Below are positions 18,525 to 27,702 of a stretch of DNA of 29,454 nucleotides, in pieces. The stretch comes from Mesotaenium endlicherianum. Lineage: Eukaryota; Streptophyta; Zygnematophyceae; Zygnematales; Mesotaeniaceae. Location of the stretch: assembly GCA_009602735.1 (NCBI GenBank), contig WELA01007661.1, forward strand, positions 97,456 through 126,909, given 5' to 3'. The notes beneath the pieces were generated by a model. That model ran no database searches and was not told the DNA's origin. It was given only the letters and a program-made list of their open reading frames with translations. The translations under genes and the position numbers were made by a program. Positions within the stretch are counted from its first letter, which is position 1. Every line of letters begins with the position of its first letter.

Positions 18525-18985
18525 CTAGGACAAACGGATCTTTGAGATAGCCCTCGTGAAATAGTTGATGCAAGTCAAGTACTTCCGAGTTATGCATGCT
18601 ATCCAAATCGGGTGTGCCCGCGTCACCAGGCTAGTTGCGGTCAGACGTCTGGGGGGGTACAGCAGAATCAAAAGTGGCCGCCCTCGAAACCTGACCATTT
18701 CGTTCTCGCAAGCTAGCAACAGTTCCCAACATCAAGTGGTGATGAGGAAAATGACTTAGAGGATCAGCAACATTGTTGCGGCCTGGGCGATATGCCCACT
18801 CAAAGTGGAATCGTTGCAAGAACTCAGACCATCTCGTCTGTCTCCTTGATAGCGTTGGCTGAATTTGAAAGAAGGTATTTGGGCAGTGGTCCGTAACCAC
18901 TGTCAAACCCTTGCAATCTTCCAAATAATCGCCAAGTTTTCAAAGAGTATATCACTGTCCAGAGCTCCTGCTCTGTCGTTGAGTA
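18525..18985 (-). pseudogene. Element B RNase H, C-terminal part
   Basis: After the insertion the frame resumes with YSTTEQELWTVIYSLKTW (about 18985-18932). A 1-nt shift follows, then LTVVTDHCPN, LSRRQTRWSEFLQRFHFEW and PGRNNVADPLS, all standard Ty3/gypsy RNase H blocks. Continuation toward integrase (18630-18480) contains stops. Confidence 0.85.
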
Positions 18986-19686
18986 ATTTTATTCGGCAGG
19001 TGTCAGCTGTAAGGTCATAGGTTTATAAAGTGCATTTTTGAGTTTCATGAGAATATGTTTTGATTGTATAGTAGTGTAGAGTGCAATCTTGAGGTCATTT
19101 TGATATAAAGTTCATCGAATTTGGTCAAGTATTGAGAGAGTTATAGATTTCCGAAGTTTAATTAGTTTTGAGGTCGGTTGACGACTGTCCTTCATTCGCG
19201 GTGAGCGCGACCGTCGGATTGACCGACAGCGTCGAGCGATCCGGCCCGTTGGAATCAACTCGAACCTTCACGTAAGTTCGGCTGACGCGGAGTGCCGACT
19301 TGGTCGATTTACCTAGAAGTTTCGGTTTAGCCTAGCGCGTCTAAGATAGAATATTCTAGTAATGTCGATGCATGTATGTGGACGTCAATTCGGCCCGACA
19401 CGTCAGATGAGACTGATCTGGCTTACTCACGAATATTCTGGAAGGGACGATTTGACGAACACTTAGGAAAATCCGTAGCTTCCTCCTAGAGAGGAGCACT
19501 TAGGCAAAAAATTATAAATAGGCATAACTTCTTTGTTTCTTATCAGTTTTCACTTCTGTAAATTCCTACGGGTTTGTAATGACAAGGCCTTTCATCCTAC
19601 ATCATTTGTGAGCAGTTTCTTGCCACTCAGAATGTCAAGTAATTTTCCTAAGCTTTCTTAGCAATATGCCACTGCACTCTTGAGTA
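18979..19686. mobile_element. Unclassified 694-bp insertion in RNase H of element B, flanked by TTGAGTA
   Basis: The RNase H sequence is interrupted here. TTGAGTA occurs at 18979-18985 and 19680-19686, so the insert is 18986-19679. It codes for nothing recognisable. It has a TATA-like AATTATAAATAGG at about 19510 (+) and, read on the minus strand, ends in AATAAAAT. There are no TG...CA ends and no inverted repeats, so it is not a clear solo LTR; a retroposon (SINE-like) is possible. Boundaries can shift by a few bases within the repeat. Confidence 0.6.
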
Positions 19687-20184
19687 TGATTGCAACTAGC
19701 TTTGTTCCTCGTGAGTCACTACGCTTCCACTAGGGCACTCTGCCCCTTTCATCAGCTTTCGACTCTCAAAACTGATAGGCATGCCTGCCTGCAGCAGAGC
19801 AAGCCCTATTCCAACACCAGACGCATCGGCGACTACCTCGTAAGGCAAGTCGGGATCGGCTAATGAAAGAAGTGGCGCATTAGTGAGGGCATACTTAACG
19901 CGCTCAAACGCATGTTGCGTATCCTCATCCCAAATGAACGTCTTATCTTTCCTTGTCAGAGCAGTGAGTGGCGCGGCCATCACTGAATAACCTTGCATAA
20001 ACTTACAAAAGTAGTTAGCAAACCCAAGGAATGAACGTACAGTATGTACATCTTTCGGGACAGGCCAGTCAGCGACGCACGCTATCTTGGCTGGGTCAGG
20101 GCGCACCCCTTTTGAACCCACTATATGTCCGAGGTACAAAAGTTCATCCTTTAGGAAGGAACATTTCTTTAGCTTAGCATACAG
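19687..20184 (-). pseudogene. Element B RT C-terminal (thumb/connection) and start of RNase H
   Basis: Same frame as the RT upstream, after TAG at 20187-20185. YLGHIVGSKGV, DWPVPKDVHTVRSFLGFANYF and FIWDEDTQHAFERVK are the connection region; VVADASGVGIG and ISFESRKLMKG open RNase H. The stretch CPSGSVVTHEEQS before the insertion site is not usual between the ESRKL and YSTTEQELW blocks, so a small local rearrangement is likely. Confidence 0.88.
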
Positions 20185-21450
20185 CTATGGCTCACAAAGG
20201 ATTTGCAGCACAAACTTGATGTGCTTGTAATGCTCGTCCCTGGTCTTTGAATAGACGAGGATATCGTGGAGGTAAACTTGGATGAATTTCCCCAAGTAAG
20301 GTCTAAACAAATCGTTCATCGTACTTTGGAATGTCGCTGGTGCATTGGTAAGTCCAAAACTCAGGACATTGTATTGGAAGTGCCCAATAGGCGTACGAAA
20401 CACTGTTTTGGGGACATCCTCTTGTGTGATTCGAATTTGATGATAGCCTTGGGCTAAATCAAGCGAGGAGAACACGCATGCCCCCTGCAGCGAATCAAAC
20501 AAATCATCAATGCGAGGCAACGAATAGCGGTTTTTGATCGTTATATTGTTCCACGCACGATAATCAATGCACATTCTAAGCGTCCCATCTTTCTTTTGAA
20601 CAAATAGGATGGGCGCCCCGAATGGAGAAGAGCTCGGCTCAATCCATCCTTTCTCAAGCAAGTCGGTAATTTGGTCCTTCATTTCATTCATCTCCAACGG
20701 GCTTAGGCGAGAAATTGGTCGCCAAGTCGGTTGAGTATCGGGAATGAGAGGGATTGTATGTCTAATACCCCTATCAGGCGGAAGCCCGGCTGGTATTTCA
20801 CTTGGAAACACTGACTTGTACTTTTGCAAAAGAGCAGAAAGTTCAGCTGTGAGTGTGTCCTCATGACCGGTAATGTCTAACATCGGCTCTTTCGTAAAGA
20901 GCGTAGTGGAAGTTGATGGGGAATCGGGTCTTAGTAATCCATAGAAAACATTTTGACTTTGCTTTGCCAAACGTCGAGCTTGCTTTATGGACAATAGAAG
21001 AGTCTTCGAAGGACTTTCCAAGGCCATATCGGGCTTAAGGGACTGAAGAGTGATCTTCCTGGTCTCTTTGCGTACAATGCATGTCTTTTGACCGAAGTCA
21101 AGCAATGCACTTGTTTGCGTAAGCCAATCGTTACCCAAAACTGCGTCGATTCCATGTGGCAATTCAGTTACGTAGAATTGTACACGCCCATGAAAGGACT
21201 GCACGCTGAGCGGTAATTTAATCGTTCCAAAAATATAAGCTAACGAGCCATCGCCGAGGCGAAGGGTCTCGTCCTCGAATATTGGAAGCAACTTCATCCC
21301 ATGTGCAAAACGTGCACTAATGAAGCTCACTGATGCGCCTGAATCAATGACTGTAAAGCATGATTTGCCTGAAACTTTCGTTTCAAATGTCATACTTAAC
21401 CCCAAAGAAGCATTTTGCATCACTAGCAATGTCCTCGCATTTTGCATCAC
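20185..21450 (-). CDS. Element B protease-reverse transcriptase (421-codon frame)
   Basis: Retropepsin site [13 protein letters not shown] (D36) with the second block [12 protein letters not shown] follows from about residue 230: [43 protein letters not shown] and [12 protein letters not shown]. The catalytic loop reads [10 protein letters not shown]: the first Asp of Y-x-D-D is His (codon 20268-20266, CAC for GAC). Asp in SSLDLAQGY is kept. The frame stays open for 421 codons, so the copy looks young but would lack polymerase activity. The N-terminus holds an in-frame 27-bp tandem duplication. Real translation probably comes from a gag-pol fusion or shift, so the first Met is arbitrary. Confidence 0.92.
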   Translation of the reverse strand: MMQNARTLLVMQNASLGLSMTFETKVSGKSCFTVIDSGASVSFISARFAHGMKLLPIFEDETLRLGDGSLAYIFGTIKLPLSVQSFHGRVQFYVTELPHGIDAVLGNDWLTQTSALLDFGQKTCIVRKETRKITLQSLKPDMALESPSKTLLLSIKQARRLAKQSQNVFYGLLRPDSPSTSTTLFTKEPMLDITGHEDTLTAELSALLQKYKSVFPSEIPAGLPPDRGIRHTIPLIPDTQPTWRPISRLSPLEMNEMKDQITDLLEKGWIEPSSSPFGAPILFVQKKDGTLRMCIDYRAWNNITIKNRYSLPRIDDLFDSLQGACVFSSLDLAQGYHQIRITQEDVPKTVFRTPIGHFQYNVLSFGLTNAPATFQSTMNDLFRPYLGKFIQVYLHDILVYSKTRDEHYKHIKFVLQILCEP

Positions 21451-21463
21451 TAGGAATGTGGGA
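21410..21463 (-). repeat. 27-bp in-frame tandem duplication at the start of element B pol
   Basis: GCATTTTGCATCACTAG(C/G)AATGT repeats at 21410 and 21437 on the plus strand. In protein it makes the doubled phrase LLVMQNA / FMMQNA just upstream of the protease. Confidence 0.8.
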
Positions 21464-21854
21464 AATATGAAGGTCCTTTACCAGAATCCCATTTTGCATT
21501 GTCATCCGCGCGGGAAATCGAGTTAGCGGGTGAGAATGCGCGCGTCAATGTGTAAATGCAGCAATATAAATTGGTGCACGACACTGGTGCATTTTCCGTA
21601 AGCGAGAGAAGTGTGCGTAACACTTGGCAAGGTTAGGATCATGCGGCTGAAAGTGCAAGAACATGGTATCATGGATGCACTCGAGTTCCAAGAACTCAGC
21701 AAAGCTCAACACTTGCATACAAATATATTCGTTTTGAAGTATATTTATATTGGGTATGCCAGAGTGAACAAGAACCTTTGGTGCGTGCGCACAAACACCG
21801 AGAATTTCCTGCTCACTAAGTCGTGTTGTCAATAGCTAAATAATAGCTATTTTC
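21451..21854 (-). other. Gag-pol junction region of element B
   Basis: A 95-codon open frame (21832-21545) has several Cys/His (ECIHDTMFLHFQPHD, KCYAHF, KMHQC) but no C-x2-C-x4-H-x4-C. I do not recognise it. Further sequence up to 21451 leads toward the pol frame with stops. Confidence 0.4.
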
Positions 21855-22499
21855 TTACAAATAAAGACAGCGACTATGATTGACCCTTGCATTGATGCAA
21901 TGACCACAATAATGGTCGATCAACCGATCGCGGTACAAATCCCTGTCAAAGAGATGCTTGGAAAGACTAACCCGGTGGTTAGACCACATATAATCAACAT
22001 ACCCACAATATGTCGTGTATCCACGAACGGGCATGGGCGGACGAACAAAACCCGAGCGATTGCGGAAAAGAGGACAATACACACTTTGATAGTCCTCTAG
22101 GGTAGGTTGATCCCGCAATTCCATCCAGTGCCCATAATCATTCCACATGTGATAATAGTGCTCATTTTCAGAAAACGGCAAGGAGTCGATGACATCGGGC
22201 CGTTCACGAAACGCACAAGGTGACAGTGTCCCGCCACGTAAAGAGCAAGAGCGGGCAGGTTTGGGTTGTTTGTTTCGAGGCTCGGAAGGGGTGGGAGGTG
22301 TGGGAGGTGATTGCTCCGGCGAAAGGATTTCGTAGGAGCGAAGATTGACGGGTGACGACCGTTGCGAGCCGTGCGGAGCCATTGGCGAGTAAGTCGGCGA
22401 CGACCGAGTCGGCGCCGAGGCGACACGCGGCGAGACGCACGACAGGCGAGGTGAATCGTCGTCGAGGTAGATAATTTTGATCCGACGTCCGCGAGCCAT
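21855..22499 (-). CDS. Gag-position ORF of element B, 214 residues, unrecognised
   Basis: The first ORF after the PBS (ATG 22499, 132 nt inside). It starts ARGRRIKIIYLDDD, continues with a Ser/Pro-rich stretch (SPTYSP, SPEQSPPTPPTPSEP), then a Tyr/Trp/Arg-rich half (YHMWNDYGHWMELRDQPTL, YCPLFRNRSGFVRPP) and ends with HYCGHCINARVNHSRCLYL. By position it should be gag, yet there is no canonical CCHC knuckle and no major-homology-like segment I can see. The terminal C-x2-C-x6-H-x2-C is only zinc-finger-like. It may be a divergent or deleted gag, or another structural protein. Confidence 0.55.
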   Translation of the reverse strand: MARGRRIKIIYLDDDSPRLSCVSPRVASAPTRSSPTYSPMAPHGSQRSSPVNLRSYEILSPEQSPPTPPTPSEPRNKQPKPARSCSLRGGTLSPCAFRERPDVIDSLPFSENEHYYHMWNDYGHWMELRDQPTLEDYQSVYCPLFRNRSGFVRPPMPVRGYTTYCGYVDYMWSNHRVSLSKHLFDRDLYRDRLIDHYCGHCINARVNHSRCLYL

Positions 22500-22626
22500 G
22501 GCGAATCGGAAACGAATCTATACAGAATCAAGAAAATCGGTTAGATTCGACGACAGAATCCGGCAGAAAATCCAACAGATTTTTTGGCCACTAAGAGAAA
22601 TAATAATTTTTCCTTGGAGAAACCAA

Positions 22627-22643
22627 GATTGGCTCCGATACCA
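22627..22643 (-). other. Primer-binding site of element B (tRNA-iMet type)
   Basis: Minus strand TGGTATCGGAGCCAATC, one base from the end of the 5' LTR; matches the plant initiator-Met PBS with one or two changes in the first 12 bases. Confidence 0.9.
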
Positions 22644-22644
22644 A

Positions 22645-23554
22645 TGCAACGTTTCTGCTTTTCGAGAGGATCTTTCCTCGGTATTCAAGGAATATTTAAA
22701 TGAAGTGGAAAGAAAATCTATATACTTGTGCAAATTGACAAATCCTCGAGAAAGCAAAAATGAAAACTAACGTAGAACGTGTGCTTGTGAGAGTTGCACT
22801 CACAATGATTGTGCAGGTATTTATACCTGCACGACGTGAGGCACTGGAGTGCTTCGAGTCACCACCTAGGGCACTGGTTCATGTCAACGAAAACAGGCGA
22901 AGGGGTACGACCCATTTCGGCTGAATGCTCGAAACGCGCCGTTTGGAGACTTTTCGACGGTTTCCGAAAAACCGTTTTGCGCCAAATGGGCGTTTTCGCG
23001 TTCTCGCGACTTTCCGAAAAGCGACTGTTTGCGGAGTCGCGTACAGATGCTTTTTGTCATGAACCGGTAGCTATAAAAATTACTTCGCCAATCGATTAGG
23101 TGTGAACATTTCAAACGACAGGGCGCGGGTTCGAATCCGCTCCGATGTAAAGTCGCTTTGCATATTATGTGTCGTTTGACTTTTACGATTGTTTGTTCGT
23201 ATTAACGACTGGTCGTAAATCCGAAATCTGTGACTGTGCATTATCCGAAATAATGACAATTAAAATAACTTAATGAAAAAATGATTAATTAAGTTATTAT
23301 CTCATAATTATTCAAATTAACTTTATGAATAATTATGTTGTACTTTTGCAAAGTAGTCGAATTACGTTACGACGCTTTTTGCAATAGTATCTCGGTCGTT
23401 TCGCCAATCGACCGGGAATTCATCGGCACACGCGTGTGGCGAATAATTCAATGTGATGCAACCATTTATCAAATAATGTATGATAAATAGGATAACGTAT
23501 TTTAGGTAATCGGGAAAACGTCCCAAATACGCCTAAAAAGCTCAGATTGTTACA
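22645..23554 (-). repeat. 5' LTR of element B (right copy)
   Basis: 910 bp, TGCAACG...GTTACA. Matches 15963-16864. It carries a roughly 10-nt extra segment (CTAACGTAGAA, about 22767) and a damaged GCGACTTT hairpin. B-box-like GGTTCGAATCC lies at about 23129. Confidence 0.96.
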
Positions 23555-23670
23555 AATTGCAACTTGTACTTAAGCTCATTTGTGGAAGTCAACCTCTAAT
23601 CTATTTTAACTTATTGGTACACAATAATGTTATTGGCTCACGCGGATAATTGAACCAACCAATCACCATG

Positions 23671-23737
23671 AAGTGGTCAATTTCCATGACCACTTTCGGA
23701 AAGTGACCATTTTCGAAATGGCTTTCCATAGCCATTT
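23671..23737 (+). other. Chain of perfect short inverted repeats
   Basis: AAGTGGTCA/TGACCACTT (23671-23695, 9-bp stem), CACTTTC-G-GAAAGTG (23691-23705) and AAATGGCT/AGCCATTT (23716-23737, 8-bp stem). Arms of the first two overlap, so they are alternative folds. Confidence 0.7.
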
Positions 23738-24704
23738 TTCGACAATTTTGGCAGAGGCGAAGACTTGTTGAGAGACACAATGTTCGCCATTGAGCGTAGA
23801 AATTGGTAGAAATACCATCTCTGCCTGTGGCGGAGATGCCCATTTCTCCACCTTTGCCTGGGTTAGTGGAGAAAAATCTCGTCTACGCCTTGAGCGGAGA
23901 TGGGTGGAGATCCAGTTCTGGGGCGTTTTTGGGCGTTTGTACCAAAACCACTCTCAGAGTGACCTTTGAATTAGCAATGATGCTTGTTCTATAATTCAAT
24001 GGTAAGAGTTCATTGTTGCAGTAGCAGGCACTTGTCATCGAAGGAAGAGCAATAACCTATTTCTTTTTTTGCAGATTGCCAAATAGCAACGTTTGGTCCG
24101 CACCTTGAAAGCATATAGTATAAAGTAATGTAATTAGAGTTGCTGAAATCGGAAGACTTGGCTTAAAATGAGGCAGTGGGTCGTTTCTTAGTGTTGAATG
24201 CCATTAGATGCCGACATTCCTTTTTGAGATTTCACCTGGTTGCAAACCACCACAAAAAGAAAGCTAGCTGCAGTAGTCTCTACTAAGAATAAAGCGCTCC
24301 CCTTTTGTCACCTCAAGTCCCAATTAGCCAGACTTGTTAGGCAGCCAAGGGTCTACAAGCATGCGTGTCTACATGCCCCCTTATGAGGTGCTAACTATTT
24401 GTTTGTGGAGGGGCTACTTGGCAAAAACAATCAAAGTAATTCTAGCTGATATTATTTTTCTTTTCAGGAGTTCTTGCTTTTGTGCAAATTAATTCAATTT
24501 TGCCAAATTTCGGTGGTTTGTATTGAAAGGTTTAAACAACCTGCGGGTAAAATCAAGCTTATGAGTATCTTGTGATGTTAATGGCTACATATGTTGCGCA
24601 AAAAGTCATTAAATGATATTTCGAATATAACGATATTCAAAATGTAGTTTGATGAGATAGCACTTATTGTGCACATCCGACGCAGAACAATCAGCTGCGA
24701 GTAG

Positions 24705-24753
24705 CGGCTGCATCCGGCAGCCGCCACAACGCCATAGCGCCTATATGAGGCGC
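24705..24753 (+). other. Two adjacent GC-rich hairpins
   Basis: CGGCTGC/GCAGCCG (24705-24723) and GCGCCT/AGGCGC (24737-24753), each with a 5-nt loop and perfect stems. Confidence 0.65.
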
Positions 24754-26447
24754 AGCAGCGCAGTGCTAGCTTCATTGCGCAGGCAAGAAGCAAGCATTTT
24801 AGCAAGTACGAGTCCACCCGCCCACCCGTACAAAAAGCATCGTACCGACACTGGACTCCACGACACAGCGATCGGACGCCGGCGGAATTGGACGTTTGCA
24901 GCTAGGAATGAGATGTTACATCATAATCCTTAGGTTAAAATAGCTTAGGACAAGTTTAATTAGGAGTCATATCCATATAGCGGTCATTTTCCATATGCTA
25001 CTTGCTACATTGCTATTCTTATCACCATAATACAAACAACTTTTGCCACAGATAAGTGCATCACTTATCAAAATTCTATTTTTTGGCGACTTGTTCAAAG
25101 ACCGTTGCATTAAACAGTCAACGTCTGGAGCAACCTGCGGGGAATTTAAACATGGCGCAAAAATTTATGAGGCAAGGATGTCGGCGGACCACCTTGCAAG
25201 TTTGACAAAGAGAATCAATATTTTGGGAAAAGTTGCGACAGGTAGCACCCCATGCACCCCCTCATATACTCACTCACTTTTAGTCCTGCATGCCAGGCCT
25301 TCCCACAGTTGCAGTCTGCAATCTTCTTGACTTCAACTCTTTCCATGTGCCTGAGTCCGGCTGTACGGCAGACGGCTGCTCAAGGCAAGGAGGGGGCCTT
25401 GTGGCAACATGGTGGTGGGGTGGTAGTGGCTGCGACTTTTCATGAATTTCGCGAGAATTGCAAGTCGTGCGCAAAGCTCCCTGTCTTATCGAATTGTCTC
25501 TCAGCTCTTACATAGTGCTAAAATGAGCTGAAAAAGTCAAAAAGTTTAATTTCATGGCAAGACCGGTGTTGCAATGAACGCCTCCAAGGCTATCACCCCA
25601 TGGCTGGCCCTGTCACTTAATACATGGTGCAATTATATCGGGCCTCATTTTTTCAGGGCCGTGCTCATCTCTCCCCCCCCACCCCCCCCTTTCGGACGCC
25701 CCGCCGCCGCACGCTGCCCGCCGCCCAGCCGGTGCGTCCGAGCTAACAGCTAGCTCGTTCATACAACGCTAAGACAGGCTAAGACAGGCCGACTAGCCCA
25801 CAAAAAAAATGGACATGTGCAGGCCGGATGCGCTGCTGCTTTGACGCACGTCCTGGACGATACAGTTTTGTTCTGTTCACCGCCATCAAAGTGCATCGTT
25901 GACGTCAGAACATATACACCTTAGCAATGTTTCGCCAAGGAAAAGCCCAGAACGTGCGCACATCTTGGGGGAAAAGGTTTAATAGTGTACAATAATAGCT
26001 TATCTCAAAGTCTTGTACAGGTGTACTACTGTCCTCTGACTCTAAAACTATCTGCTCCTAGGCTGTTGAGGTGGAGTTGAAAAGTTTAAAAGAACAAACT
26101 GCATGAGACAGTCTGGCACTACCAGAGGAATGAAGCTTGCATAAGTAAAACAGATATAACATGCTGGAGACGCGCACTGCCATCTTGATCTAGGACGCAG
26201 GGAGAAGCCTCTGCACCTCAGTGCAATCTACCACACACGCTCTCATTGGGGTGCCTCGAGTACCCTAATCCTGTACACCTACACAAAGACCAGCTTTAAT
26301 TGTGAATGCAAACAGCTTCCATCACCCATAGACATTTCTCTTCCCGGAGACAAAAGTCCAAACCGTTGATGTTTGCAAGGGTGCCGCCTCAGAGCGTGCC
26401 CGGCGGGCGTCCCTGGAGCCCACAAGCGGCGAACTGCGGCAGGCAGC

Positions 26448-27627
26448 TCACAGGCGAGCCATGATCTCTTCGGGCGTGAGCTCCACGATGCGCGCGTACG
26501 CGTCGATGGTCAGAAAGTCTCCCAGCTCGCTCGCCAGGCACTGCCGCGCAAACAGCCGCGCCGCCTCCTGCGCTCACCTCACCAGCATCGCCCCACAACA
26601 CCACCGGGATGAGCTCAATCAAGCTGTATTGAAGTGCCTCTCGCTCGAGCGAGACATGAGTTGTGGGAAAGCACTCATGCACAAGCAACCGCCCTTCTCA
26701 TCACCCTTTCTCCCCTCCCCTCCTTCCCTTATCCCCACACATGCATTTCAGAAGTCATATTTATCAACTCATCTCGTCTCCGAGCGAAATCAAACACGGT
26801 AAGGGGCTACTTTATCTCACAGGATTCTGCTTTGCCCGTCAACAACGAAACAAAAACAATACCTTCCAAGGGGTCCCTGCTCCACTTAAGAGCACATCAG
26901 GTGCAGCAACAGCGGGGGTGAAGGCAACGGTGGATACGATACAACAGCATACACAAGTTTATCGGGAGAGTCATTCTCATAAAGGTGAAGGGCACTCTTT
27001 CAGAAACATCCCAGTGAGACCAGCAGCAGCAGCACAGTTGCAGATAAGGAAGCGGGGGAGGGAGCGAGGGAGGAGGGCAGGAGGAATGAGGAAGAGGGAG
27101 AGAGAGCAGCAACAGCAGCAGGAGGAATGGAGCAGCAGCAGCAGTAGCAGCAGGAGCAGGAGCGGCAGCGGCAGCGGCAACGGCAGCCGCAGCAGTGCAA
27201 GGAGGGGAGTGGAGGAGGAGGAAGAGGAGGAAGAGGGTACCTGGTAGCGGCCGGAGGCAAAGCGCTTGGGCCCCACTTCCGCGTGGATGCGCACCACCTC
27301 CTCGTCCAGCACGCGGCTAAAGAGCTCGCGCGTGACGCGCATGGGCACCAGCTCGCCGTCCAGCAGCGCGCCGTACTTGATCCACTGCCAGTTCTGCACG
27401 CGGCTGATCTCCGCCGTGGCCGCATCCTCCATGAGGTGGTACAGCGGCACCGACCCCGTGCCCGTCATCCACGCCGCCAGATACTGCGCCCGCCGCCATT
27501 CCCCCCCTTGCCCCGCTCCGTACACCGGTCAGACATGAATCAAACACACAACCATGCATGCGGGCGCAAGCGCGCACGCACGCATGCGCATGCAGGTGCA
27601 CACAAAGATCCATGCCGCAGACACACA

Positions 27628-27702
<75 letters not shown>

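Larger units (their letters stand above)
15958..23559 (-). mobile_element. Element B: complete-ended Ty3/gypsy chromovirus, with TSD AATTG
   Basis: The body is 15963-23554 (7592 bp). AATTG flanks it at 15958-15962 and 23555-23559. LTRs of 902 and 910 bp begin TGTAAC or TGCAAC and end GTTACA. On the minus strand, PBS TGGTATCGGAGCC (22643-22631) lies inside the right LTR. PPT AGGGGGGAGGAG (16876-16865) abuts the left LTR. Protein order is a gag-position ORF, protease, RT, RNase H, integrase, diverged chromodomain. Decay is light: a few stops, one small frameshift, an active-site change in RT and a 694-bp insertion in RNase H. It is less eroded than element A in its pol frames. Confidence 0.97.
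23560..26447. other. Intergenic region between element B and malate synthase
   Basis: No gene recognised. It holds a cluster of short hairpins at 23671-23737, a GC-rich patch with two perfect stems at 24705-24753, a C-run tract at 25672-25690 (CCCCCCCCACCCCCCCC) followed by GC-rich sequence to about 25740, and the probable 3' UTR of malate synthase at its right end (ATTAAA on the minus strand near 26296). Open frames up to 95 codons look like chance. Confidence 0.45.

Noticed and set aside
18986..19679. Solo LTR explanation for the insertion in B
   Set aside because: No TG...CA termini next to any 5-bp duplication; only TTGAGTA fits.
23100..23160. tRNA gene suggested by GGTTCGAATCC in the LTR of B
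   Set aside because: No cloverleaf can be drawn: the T-arm pairs poorly, and no acceptor stem or anticodon arm is found. Same for 16430-16460 and 7880-7915.
27000..27250. Ser/Leu/Cys-rich homopolymer frames as coding
   Set aside because: Triplet repeats inside a malate synthase intron; the exon ends at 27241 with a clear donor.
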